Below the pieces are notes generated by a model. It was not told the DNA's origin and did no database searches. It worked only from the letters and a program-made list of their open reading frames with translations. Below, in pieces: positions 1-4,936 of a stretch of DNA of 8,269 nucleotides. The DNA comes from Azonexus sp. (lineage in GTDB: Bacteria > Pseudomonadota > Gammaproteobacteria > Burkholderiales > Rhodocyclaceae). The stretch covers positions 1-8,269 of the forward strand of contig JAUYQT010000340.1 of assembly GCA_030697085.1 (NCBI GenBank). Direction: 5' to 3'. A program made the position numbers and the translations under genes. Position 1 is the stretch's first letter, and each line of letters opens with the position of its first letter.

Positions 1-56
1 GACTTAAAATCTCTCGGCTTATGGCTGTACGGGTTCGATTCCCGTCCCGGGCACCA
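1..56 (+). tRNA. tRNA-Leu(UAA), 3' part only (5' part lies outside the window)
   Basis: The sequence runs from the last two bases of the 5' anticodon strand to the encoded CCA at 54-56. The anticodon loop is 3-9 with anticodon TAA at 5-7. A long variable arm follows, as in class II leucine tRNAs. The T-stem is 29-33 paired with 41-45, around loop TTCGATT (34-40) with the conserved C at 36. The acceptor strand CCCGGGC precedes the discriminator A and CCA. The 5' half would have to lie left of base 1, so completeness cannot be confirmed. This end acts as the attachment site of the element that follows. Confidence 0.88.
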
Positions 57-61
57 AAAAA
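1..61. repeat. attL: direct repeat overlapping the tRNA-Leu 3' end
   Basis: This is identical to 2978-3038 except that base 36 is C here and T at 3013. The repeat may extend further left, but the window begins exactly at its first base. The shared block begins in the anticodon arm. This fits recombinases that cross over at the anticodon loop and rebuild the tRNA 3' end after integration (established behaviour of this integrase class; the exact crossover point is inferred). Confidence 0.85.
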
Positions 62-98
62 CAACAGTAAAATCAATCGATTGCAAAAAGCAGCTGAC

Positions 99-118
99 AA
101 AAATAGTCGGCTATTTTT
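99..118. terminator. Perfect 8-bp AT-rich stem-loop just inside attL
   Basis: AAAAATAG (99-106) pairs with CTATTTTT (111-118) around a TCGG tetraloop. The T-rich 3' strand could act as an intrinsic terminator for the tRNA transcript or, because it is symmetric, for transcription from either side. It lacks a GC-rich stem, so it could equally be a structural element of the attachment region. Confidence 0.35.
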
Positions 119-135
119 CTTCGTATAAAACCTGG

Positions 136-188
136 TTTGTCCCCAATTTGTCCCGCCATATCCCGCTGTATCCCTGTGTGTTCGTCCC
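136..188. promoter_or_regulatory. Iterated (T)GTCCC / TATCCC boxes, probable integrase arm-type sites (left end)
   Basis: TCCC cores start at 140, 151, 161, 171 and 185, so the first four are spaced 11, 10 and 10 bp, close to one helical turn. The first pair (135-154) matches 16 of 20 bases with 2885-2904 at the other end of the element. Phased short repeats near both att sites are what the arm-binding domain of a lambda-type integrase recognises. That role is inferred; no binding evidence is visible in the sequence. Confidence 0.45.
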
Positions 189-248
189 ATCCGTGGACCA
201 CCGGGAACACCTATTGACACACGGGCGGGCTGCTGATTCAATATTTCC

Positions 249-758
249 ATGTCTTCGGTTCGTCGCCACCCTCTGCACCGCCTGTCTCTGCGCAACGCGC
301 AGGTTCTTTCGCGTCGACGGTATTTCTGGGAGACGTTGCGCGACGGCATTGGCGGCATTAATGATCTGAGAAATAAAGAGCAGAAGAACGTGATTGCGCT
401 TGGCCGTCAGACAGAAAAAGACATTCGCTTGAGCTTGGCGATGGATCGCATGTATCAAGTCCGGGATTCTCAGCCGATTTTTTTGGTGAATGGCCTGGAT
501 ATCCGGGCATTGGTGCAGTCAAATGCCAACGAAACAACAGGCGATGCGCTGCAACTTGAACAACTTGAAATCGCTGAAATTGCAATTTCATCGTTCTCCA
601 TCGCCGCTTCAACGCCGACCACGCCGCCAGGCGTGACAAACCTCAGGCAAACCCCACGCCGTCCAGGCGCACCTTCCACCGGCTCCAGTATTGATCAATC
701 CACTCAGATTAATGCTCGAGCGCGCCGATGGCTCCTGAGATCAGACTCAGTTAAATAG
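249..758 (+). CDS. Unrecognised ORF inside the element (up to 169 aa)
   Basis: I do not recognise this product. From about residue 25 the reading frame has ordinary codon choice and a protein-like sequence, including ETLRDGIGG, RQTEKDIRLSLAMDRMY and SQPIFLVNGLDIRALVQ. A Thr/Pro/Ser-rich stretch (about residues 115-145) and a basic C-terminus ending SDSVK follow. The first ATG (249) has no ribosome-binding site. A TTG at 337 is preceded closely by GGGAG and a GTG lies at 391, so the true start is uncertain and the first 30 residues may be spurious. No membrane segment or signal peptide is evident. It lies upstream of, and on the same strand as, the broken helix-turn-helix gene, so the two may once have formed a left-end transcription unit. 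Shorter ORFs overlap on the opposite strand, so coding on this strand is likely but not certain. Confidence 0.4.
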   Translation: MSSVRRHPLHRLSLRNAQVLSRRRYFWETLRDGIGGINDLRNKEQKNVIALGRQTEKDIRLSLAMDRMYQVRDSQPIFLVNGLDIRALVQSNANETTGDALQLEQLEIAEIAISSFSIAASTPTTPPGVTNLRQTPRRPGAPSTGSSIDQSTQINARARRWLLRSDSVK

Positions 759-793
759 CCTTTGCGCGTTCCCGCTACTCGGGAATACAGCAA

Positions 794-1060
794 ATGGCTA
801 CTACCGCACCAGTTTCATCGCTACACCAACTCCAAACCCTTTTCCCCACCCCTCGCTTTTGCTTGATGCGCACGCGCTGGCAGGTGTCCTTGGCATTGCC
901 CACAAGACCCTAAATAACGCAGGTGAGGTCGGTGAGCGCCAGCCGAAACCCCGGCCCGCTCTCGCGATGCCGGCGGCTGCCTGGTTGGGACCGATCAACG
1001 GTTGTTGGTCTGCAGAAAAAGGGGATTTTTTGGGGGGGGGCTGGTCTGATAAAGACGAAA
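794..1060 (+). pseudogene. Frameshifted AlpA/excisionase-like helix-turn-helix gene
   Basis: Three frame segments join into one plausible small DNA-binding protein. ATG at 794 starts MATTAPVSSLHQL up to about base 850. The HTH segment LLDAHALAGVLGIAHKTLNN (about 859-918), continuing to about 975, is one frame earlier. The segment RLPGWDRSTVVGLQKKG (about 973-1024) is back in the first frame. The pattern of HTH, then a short wing, then WDRSTVV is that of MerR-like excisionase/AlpA proteins of mobile elements. The first frame has a TAA at about 911, so it cannot be read through. Two compensating indels, near 845-855 and 965-980, are needed to join the pieces. A T6G8 tract at 1026-1039 lies just after the last recognisable residues, so the original end is unclear. 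In an active element this protein would probably act as excisionase or as a regulator of int. The family assignment is by motif recognition only. Confidence 0.4.
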
Positions 1061-1199
1061 GTCTGGTCAAGTCACAACAACGCGGGCGCGGTCGATGACT
1101 GTAGTAGCTATATCGCGTGGCGTGGACGAAGCGAAGAGGCTGCGCTAGACGATCTGTCGGCGCCGGTGGTGGTTGCCGCTAGTTGCACGCCATCCATGC

Positions 1200-1223
1200 A
1201 GGCTGGCGTGATTGCGCCAGCCT
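1200..1223. other. Perfect 9-bp stem-loop
   Basis: AGGCTGGCG (1200-1208) pairs with CGCCAGCCT (1215-1223) around a 6-nt loop. No T-run follows on either strand, so it is not an obvious terminator. It is the first of several stem-loops between the decayed HTH gene and the DUF29 gene. The surrounding 1061-1400 holds no convincing gene. Confidence 0.6.
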
Positions 1224-1268
1224 CAGCGGTAGGTGAAACGTTTGGGCGGTTTGGGTGAGGGAGAATCA

Positions 1269-1285
1269 TCCACAGGAGCTGTGGA
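1269..1285. other. Perfect 7-bp stem-loop TCCACAG-GAG-CTGTGGA
   Basis: Arms 1269-1275 and 1279-1285 pair fully around a 3-nt loop (GAG). It could be an operator-like palindrome or an RNA hairpin. Its role is unknown. Confidence 0.5.
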
Positions 1286-1291
1286 GAACCA

Positions 1292-1335
1292 CTAAAATAA
1301 AGAGCCGAGAAGCCTGTATTTGTAAGGCTTCCCGG
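1292..1335 (-). terminator. Probable intrinsic terminator of the int-DUF29 transcript
   Basis: Read on the minus strand, CCG/CGG plus GAAGCC/GGCTTC form a stem with one A-C mismatch (1305-1314 with 1326-1335) and an 11-nt loop. The T-rich tail CTCTTTATTTT (1294-1304) follows. It lies 66 nt past the DUF29 stop codon. A second small hairpin, GCCC (1342-1345) with GGGC (1353-1356), lies between the gene and this stem. Confidence 0.5.
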
Positions 1336-1400
1336 TTGTCTGCCCGTTTTTTGGGCGGTGGGTGGTTAGGCGGCCATCCGGAGCGGCAAGACCGTCTGCT

Positions 1401-1844
1401 TTAATCGATCGACGGGAGCCAGTCGGGATTTAAAACTTCGTCGCCCATTACCCATGGCATCACCTCGGGCCAGCTCTCCAGGCCGGTTTCATCACCGGCT
1501 TGGGCAATGGCCTTCGACCACACCATATCGAGCCAGCGAGCCTCATCCAGCTTGGTGCGCAGGCTAGGGGCTTCGTCGAGCAAATAGCCGACTTCCTTGC
1601 GCTGCGCGCGAATTGTGTTGCGCCAGCTATTACCCTGGCGTTCCGGCTGAAATTGCCATTTGAGCAAATGAGCCAGAAGTACCGCCATGCGGTTCGCCAG
1701 TTCGCGCTGTTCGCTTTTGCCCACGTCTTCAATCTCCTCGGCGATATGCTCCAGGTCGAGCAGGTCGAAGCGACCCGCGCGGATCAATCGCGCTTGCTCG
1801 CTTGCCCAGGCAACGACATCGGTTGAATAGCTGGTGGTCATCAT
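1401..1844 (-). CDS. DUF29 family protein
   Basis: The 147-aa product (or 146 aa) matches the DUF29 pattern throughout. It begins YSTDVVAWASEQARLIRAGR and continues with the acidic LDLEHIAEEIEDVGKSEQREL (about 29-49). The conserved HLLKWQFQPER block (59-69) and SWRNTIRAQR (73-82) follow, with a Trp/Pro-rich end (WPEVMPWV, LNPDWLP). This is the full usual length, and no signal peptide or membrane segment is visible. The family is common in proteobacteria and cyanobacteria and has no established function. The gene starts ATGATG; AGGAG ends 4 nt before the first ATG and 7 nt before the second, so the second (1841) may be the real start. It begins about 27 nt after the integrase stop on the same strand and is probably cotranscribed with it, which makes it the main intact cargo of the element. 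Confidence 0.88.
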   Translation of the reverse strand: MMTTSYSTDVVAWASEQARLIRAGRFDLLDLEHIAEEIEDVGKSEQRELANRMAVLLAHLLKWQFQPERQGNSWRNTIRAQRKEVGYLLDEAPSLRTKLDEARWLDMVWSKAIAQAGDETGLESWPEVMPWVMGDEVLNPDWLPSID

Positions 1845-1871
1845 TGCACTCCTGCTTGTACTTGCTGCATC

Positions 1872-2879
1872 TTAACCCGGCTTTCTTGCCAAATCCTCAG
1901 CGACATCGAGCCGTGCAACGAAATCATTTACGTCCGGATGGTAGTAACGCATCGCCATTTGTATGGTTTTCCAGCCGAAAATTTTCGCAAGCTCGTGAGC
2001 TTGGTACAACGCCGCCAAGCGGCTTGCTGCTTCGTGGCGCAGGTCGTGGTATCGCAGGTTTTCGATACCGGAATCTTTGCATGCTCGGGAAAACGCGCGC
2101 ACCAGCCGGTCTTGGGTGACATCGAACAATTTGCCGTCCGGGCGATCCGGGAGGCCGTTAATTGCTTCGATGGCTCGACGTGACAGCGGCACTGCGCGCG
2201 GCGTCCCGTTTTTTGTATCTCTCAGGTATGTAATGCGGCCAACAATGTCGCTTCGTGACAACCCCAAAATCTCAGATTGACGCATGCCGGTCTCGATTGC
2301 CAGTACAACAAGCGCCTGCGCGCCGACAGTGCGCGGCATCGCCTTCTTGATTGCATCAAGCAATCGAGCCTCTTCTCCGTTGAGCAATCGCCGCTCGCGG
2401 CCGGCGCCAACGCGCGGCCGCTCGATCTGGCGGACCGGGTTCGACAGGCCGGACATTTGCCATTCTGTCGCTGCGGTTTTGAATGCGTGAGAGAGCAGGG
2501 CGAGGTCGAGCCGGATGGAATTTTCAGCCATCCCCCGCGCACGTTCGTCATCGCGAAATTTCGCGATGTCGGCACTGCGGATTTTGCTCAGGTGTTTTTT
2601 CGCGAGCGGCTGGTTTTTTAGTGCCTTGATTCGCGCCGATTCTCGTTTGTGGCTTTTTTTGTTCACGGTTTTCGAGAGCTGGTAACGATCGAGAGCAGCA
2701 GCAAGCGTCGTTTTGTCGGCTTCGCCCAGGTCATGCCATTCCCCGCGCTCCATCTCTCCCTCGATTTTTCGCGACCATGCCTCAGCGTCGGTTTTCCGGG
2801 TAAAACTTTGCGTCGCCTGCTGCCCATTGCGTCTAACCTTCGCTTGCCATTTTCCACTACGCTCAATCACGCTCGCCAT
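1872..2879 (-). CDS. Tyrosine recombinase (phage-type site-specific integrase)
   Basis: The 335-aa protein is the integrase of the element and would join attP to the tRNA-Leu attB. Numbering from MASVIERSGKWQ, an N-terminal basic arm-binding region (about 1-55) is followed by a SAM-like core-binding domain (about 57-140). The catalytic domain runs from about 165 to 325. The catalytic set is complete: R200 (TGMRQSEILGL), K223 (DTKNG), H278 and R281 (YHDLRHEAASRL), W303 (FGWKTIQ, in the His/Trp position as in Cre) and Y312 (MRYYHP). I chose the ATG at 2879 because family N-termini resemble this sequence; a TTG at 2906 would add nine residues of low similarity. Neither start has a strong ribosome-binding site. 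TGTCCC boxes overlap the initiation region, so integrase binding could repress its own gene (inference). The reading frame is intact, so the element may still be mobile. Confidence 0.95.
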   Translation of the reverse strand: MASVIERSGKWQAKVRRNGQQATQSFTRKTDAEAWSRKIEGEMERGEWHDLGEADKTTLAAALDRYQLSKTVNKKSHKRESARIKALKNQPLAKKHLSKIRSADIAKFRDDERARGMAENSIRLDLALLSHAFKTAATEWQMSGLSNPVRQIERPRVGAGRERRLLNGEEARLLDAIKKAMPRTVGAQALVVLAIETGMRQSEILGLSRSDIVGRITYLRDTKNGTPRAVPLSRRAIEAINGLPDRPDGKLFDVTQDRLVRAFSRACKDSGIENLRYHDLRHEAASRLAALYQAHELAKIFGWKTIQMAMRYYHPDVNDFVARLDVAEDLARKPG

Positions 2880-2884
2880 ACTGC

Positions 2885-2904
2885 ATTTGTCCCATATGTG
2901 TCCC
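2885..2904. promoter_or_regulatory. Paired TGTCCC boxes, probable integrase arm-type site (right end)
   Basis: TCCC cores start at 2890 and 2901, 11 bp apart. They match the left-end pair at 135-154 in 16 of 20 positions and lie in the same orientation. The site lies just upstream of the integrase ATG, about 75 bp inside attR. A binding role for integrase is inferred from this symmetry. Confidence 0.45.
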
Positions 2905-2977
2905 AAAGCGTCCGAAATTATCGGAAAAATACATCTAACTCATTGTGACACAAGGGATTAATAAATAACTGTTTTGG

Positions 2978-3038
2978 GACTTAAAATCTCTCGGCTTATG
3001 GCTGTACGGGTTTGATTCCCGTCCCGGGCACCAAAAAA
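2978..3038. repeat. attR: displaced 61-bp copy of the tRNA-Leu 3' end
   Basis: This copy equals 1-61 with a single C-to-T change at 3013, the universally conserved C of the T-loop. Upstream bases do not continue the tRNA (GTTTTGG instead of the 5' anticodon strand), so it is not a functional gene. It marks the right boundary of the element. Confidence 0.85.
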
Positions 3039-3257
3039 ATCAATCGCATTGCTTTAATGTGTCGGCTAATTCTGTCGGTGGCTTTGTGGAAATAGAGCGG
3101 TTATCGGATACCGATCCAGAATTTCATTTTCATCTGGGTGTAATGCTATTGATATTTTATCTTCCTGGGGTGGTAAGGCGGGTGGTAATAGCGGGGCGCT
3201 CAGAAAAGTTTAAAGGTGGGGCAAATGGCAACTTTTCAGACTGATACATAAATATTG

Positions 3258-3286
3258 TTGCGGTGCACAATATTTTTTGGCATAAT
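3258..3286 (+). promoter_or_regulatory. Sigma-70-type promoter of the small RNA
   Basis: TTGCGG (-35, 3258-3263) and CATAAT (-10, 3281-3286) are separated by exactly 17 bp. The predicted start is about 3291-3294, immediately before the C-rich repeat of the small RNA. Confidence 0.65.
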
Positions 3287-3291
3287 CAGCG

Positions 3292-3351
3292 CTGTCTCCT
3301 CCATCTCCTCCAAGAAATGGATTTTAGCCCGCCTTGAGCGGGCTTTTTTTT
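3292..3351 (+). ncRNA. Small RNA (about 60 nt) with tandem anti-Shine-Dalgarno-like repeat
   Basis: A good promoter ends 5 bp upstream and a strong intrinsic terminator closes the unit, and no ORF fits between them. The 5' part holds an exact tandem repeat of the 9-mer TCTCCTCCA (3295-3303 and 3304-3312). Each copy contains CTCCTCC, which is complementary to GGAG-type Shine-Dalgarno sequences and mimics the 16S rRNA tail. The middle (about 3313-3325) is an unstructured linker. The size, the C/U repeats at the 5' end and the terminator resemble the Betaproteobacteria toxic small RNA family, found as clones toxic to E. coli. That family name is from memory and not searched. A likely role is binding ribosome-binding sites or mimicking anti-SD sequence. 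The repeat is single-stranded in the predicted fold and so available for pairing. Confidence 0.7.
3326..3351 (+). terminator. Intrinsic terminator of the small RNA
   Basis: AGCCCGC (3326-3332) pairs with GCGGGCT (3338-3344) around a 5-nt loop, and the T-run ends at 3351. The stem is a perfect 7 bp. Confidence 0.88.
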
Positions 3352-3481
3352 AGCCGGACCTGATGCTTCGCTTCGGTAATTACAGTCATTCCCACATGTA
3401 AACCTGGTCCTGCCGGGGTTTTTACCTTTACTCAGCTAAAAGAAACGGTTAAAACAACGGCCGCCCTAAATGGAGATTTCA

Positions 3482-3682
3482 ATGCCCGAAAATGACCTCG
3501 ACCTACAAATTGAACGTATGCTTGATGCTGCAATGGATGGTCTTACGCCTCATCAGGTGTTGATTAAGGCATCGCTAGCGGAGGCCGCCAATGTCGCTGA
3601 ACGTGCTGCCGCAATCGAAAAAAATCGAGAGCGGGCTTTGCGCTTACTGGCGGCGATTGAAAAGTCCCAAAGTCAGCAGTAA
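3482..3682 (+). CDS. Small hypothetical protein, Ala/Glu-rich helical (66 aa)
   Basis: I do not recognise a family. The sequence starts MPENDLDLQIERMLDAAMDG. It continues with a helix-rich Ala/Glu/Arg segment (about residues 27-63, with the EAANVAERAAAIEKNRERA pattern) that could form a coiled coil, and ends QSQQ. No signal peptide, cysteines or membrane segment are seen. I chose the ATG at 3482 because GGAG lies 7 nt upstream; an in-frame ATG at 3470 would add four residues but has no such site. The gene ends 4 nt before the stop of the convergent reductase-like gene. A weak hairpin, CCTGG with CCGGG at about 3403-3417, lies upstream. Confidence 0.6.
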   Translation: MPENDLDLQIERMLDAAMDGLTPHQVLIKASLAEAANVAERAAAIEKNRERALRLLAAIEKSQSQQ

Positions 3683-3686
3683 AAAA

Positions 3687-4493
3687 TTATTTGCATTGGG
3701 ATTTTGCTTCAGCGCTGCTGTGTCCGGTCGGTCTTTGCCAGCTCCGGTCTGCTTGCAGTGGTTTCCCTGACTGCAATTCGTGGCCAACCAGATCAAGCAG
3801 GATGTCGTCAAACGTGTACAAGCCCGGCTTGCAGGTGGCGAGCTGGAGTACGGCAAAGGCGGTTCCTGTCCCAAATGCCTCGCGTTTGATCGAATTGTGA
3901 ATGAGGCGAACGGTTTGGTAAGGAAAACCAAAGATCACTTCGTGGTGTCCGACGATGCCTCCGAGACGGAGTGAGGTGATTCGTTCGTTATCGACGTCGA
4001 GCGTTTCAGCGATTCTTTGTGCGGTGCCCGATATTTCGGGTTTTTCCCGGAAGTGCTGCTCGATAATTTCGATATCGGCAAACGGCGCGATGCGGCGCAG
4101 CAGCTTCGCTGCCAGCATTAGAAAGTTGATGCCGAGTGTGATATTCGGGGAGCTCATTACCCGAATGTCTTTTCCGAGGTCGCGGATGTAGTCCAGTGTT
4201 TCTGCCGGGTAGCCAGAGATGGCGCTGACCAGCATGATCTTTCGCTGCCGAACTGCTTCACCGTATAAAAGCACTGCCTCAGCGTTGGAAAAGTCCACGA
4301 TTGCATCAACCGGGTATTGATCCAGCCAGTCGGGAAAAGTGGCTTTTTCCAGGACGGTTACTGGTAATTCGATATCCGCATTCAGGGCGGAGGCACGCGC
4401 GATCCAGCAGAGCTCGAATCGTGAATCTTCGGCCAGAACACGGGCGACTGCCTGGCCTGCTTTGCCATAACCAATCAATCCTACCTTGATCAT
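3687..4493 (-). CDS. Dihydrodipicolinate reductase (DapB)-family protein, divergent
   Basis: The 268-aa protein has an N-terminal Rossmann fold with nucleotide motif VGLIGYGKAGQ (4-14) and a DFSN motif at 67-70. SSPNITLGINFLM (114-126) corresponds to the SPNxSxGVN segment of DapB. The active-site region reads EQHFREKPEISGTAQR (145-160). It keeps H147, K151 and the SGTA substrate loop (155-158), but the second histidine of the usual HH pair is F148 and the KxDAPSGTA spacing is one residue shorter. The C-terminal part (GGIVGHHEVIFGFPYQTV, GLYTFDDILL) matches the DapB substrate domain, and a polar tail of about 30 residues follows. It probably reduces a related cyclic imine or acts as a paralogue rather than the housekeeping lysine-pathway enzyme; the substrate is unknown. 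GGGAG lies 7 nt upstream of the ATG. It is not in an operon with other lysine genes here. Confidence 0.85.
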   Translation of the reverse strand: MIKVGLIGYGKAGQAVARVLAEDSRFELCWIARASALNADIELPVTVLEKATFPDWLDQYPVDAIVDFSNAEAVLLYGEAVRQRKIMLVSAISGYPAETLDYIRDLGKDIRVMSSPNITLGINFLMLAAKLLRRIAPFADIEIIEQHFREKPEISGTAQRIAETLDVDNERITSLRLGGIVGHHEVIFGFPYQTVRLIHNSIKREAFGTGTAFAVLQLATCKPGLYTFDDILLDLVGHELQSGKPLQADRSWQRPTGHSSAEAKSQCK

Positions 4494-4610
4494 TTATTAC
4501 TCCCAATGTTGCCAGTTTGAATCTTGGCTAATTGATATTCACCTCAAATTTCGGGACCGTGTCGATCCAATATAAAAAGTGCCAAATGTTTGGTTCACCA
4601 GGTACTTCGC

Positions 4611-4847
4611 CTATGGGGTTAAAGGTGTTGATCCTGAGGGGCTGACCACAGCTAGCATCAGGTAATTGCGTTCAAACGCATTTCTGGAGTTGGTTCTCAA
4701 CTCTTGCTTGTCCTGCTGGATGCAAAGCCAGGCGCCATTGTAGTCTGGCTTAAACAGGTTCTCCCCTTCCGTTTGATCGCTTTGGCGGTTTATTCCGGTG
4801 TGCGAAGGTGGGGAGTTACGTAGGGTAAAATTTTTGGGATGCGTCAC
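4611..4847 (-). CDS. Doubtful small ORF (78 aa, GTG start)
   Basis: The frame has ordinary codon choice and a protein-like stretch (GENLFKPDYNGAWLCIQQ), but no family is recognised. It starts with GTG and no convincing ribosome-binding site precedes it. No promoter is evident. It could be a real small protein, a gene remnant or chance. Confidence 0.25.
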   Translation of the reverse strand: MTHPKNFTLRNSPPSHTGINRQSDQTEGENLFKPDYNGAWLCIQQDKQELRTNSRNAFERNYLMLAVVSPSGSTPLTP

Positions 4848-4867
4848 AAAGTCTTACTAAAAATAGC

Positions 4868-4895
4868 TTACGACTGCATTGATAGGCAATATAAT
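4868..4895 (+). promoter_or_regulatory. Probable promoter of the MarR-lipoprotein pair
   Basis: A consensus -10 TATAAT (4890-4895) lies 16 bp after a weak -35 TTACGA (4868-4873). It leaves a short leader of about 35 nt before the first gene. A weak -35 next to a perfect -10 is compatible with regulation, for example by the MarR protein itself, but no clear operator palindrome is seen. Confidence 0.45.
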
Positions 4896-4936
4896 TCACG
4901 CCCGGTAGTTCCTGTGATCAGATAGTCAGGTCAATT

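Larger units (their letters stand above)
1..3038. mobile_element. Small integrative element in tRNA-Leu(UAA)
   Basis: Two direct copies of the tRNA-Leu 3' end, at 1-61 and 2978-3038, bound a segment that encodes a tyrosine recombinase. This is the classic arrangement of an island or satellite integrated at a tRNA gene. The unit is 2977 bp from copy to copy. It carries the recombinase, a DUF29 gene, an unrecognised ORF and a decayed helix-turn-helix gene. No replication, structural-phage, conjugation or transposase gene is visible. The integrase sits at the end away from the tRNA, next to attR, and is transcribed towards the tRNA; in many tRNA islands it lies beside the tRNA instead. Either this is a minimal or satellite-like element needing a helper, or it is a deletion derivative of a larger island. 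Confidence 0.85.
4494..4936. other. Intergenic region between divergent genes
   Basis: This 443-nt stretch separates the reductase-like gene (minus) from the MarR/lipoprotein pair (plus). It holds the reductase ribosome-binding site near 4500, one doubtful minus-strand ORF (4611-4847) and a promoter near 4868-4895. I see no RNA gene, insertion sequence or clear repeat. Confidence 0.6.

Noticed and set aside
136..188. CRISPR-like array from the spaced TCCC repeats
   Set aside because: Units are only 4-7 bp with about 10-bp spacing, far too short for CRISPR repeats and spacers, and no cas gene is present.
111..679. Minus-strand ORFs (111-458, 358-639, 470-679) opposite the unrecognised ORF
   Set aside because: They use TTG or weak starts without ribosome-binding sites, and read less like protein than the plus-strand frame.
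859..1258. Two independent small plus-strand genes (859-1098 and 923-1258)
   Set aside because: The HTH and WDRSTVV motifs fall in different frames of what looks like one protein; beyond about 1060 the second ORF shows no recognisable sequence.
1500..1826. Plus-strand ORF across the DUF29 gene, and similar ORFs opposite int, the kinase and hslO
   Set aside because: Shadow frames opposite well-recognised genes; none has a motif or a ribosome-binding site.
2940..3033. A second complete tRNA-Leu gene at the right end
   Set aside because: Only the 3' part is present; bases before 2978 do not form the 5' acceptor, D-arm or anticodon strand, and the T-loop cytosine is changed.
3059..3244. 61-aa ORF between attR and the small RNA
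   Set aside because: GTG start without a ribosome-binding site, unremarkable composition and no recognisable family.
3403..3425. Terminator upstream of the small 66-aa gene
   Set aside because: Stem is only 5 bp with a G-T pair, and the T-run is short and offset; too weak to call.
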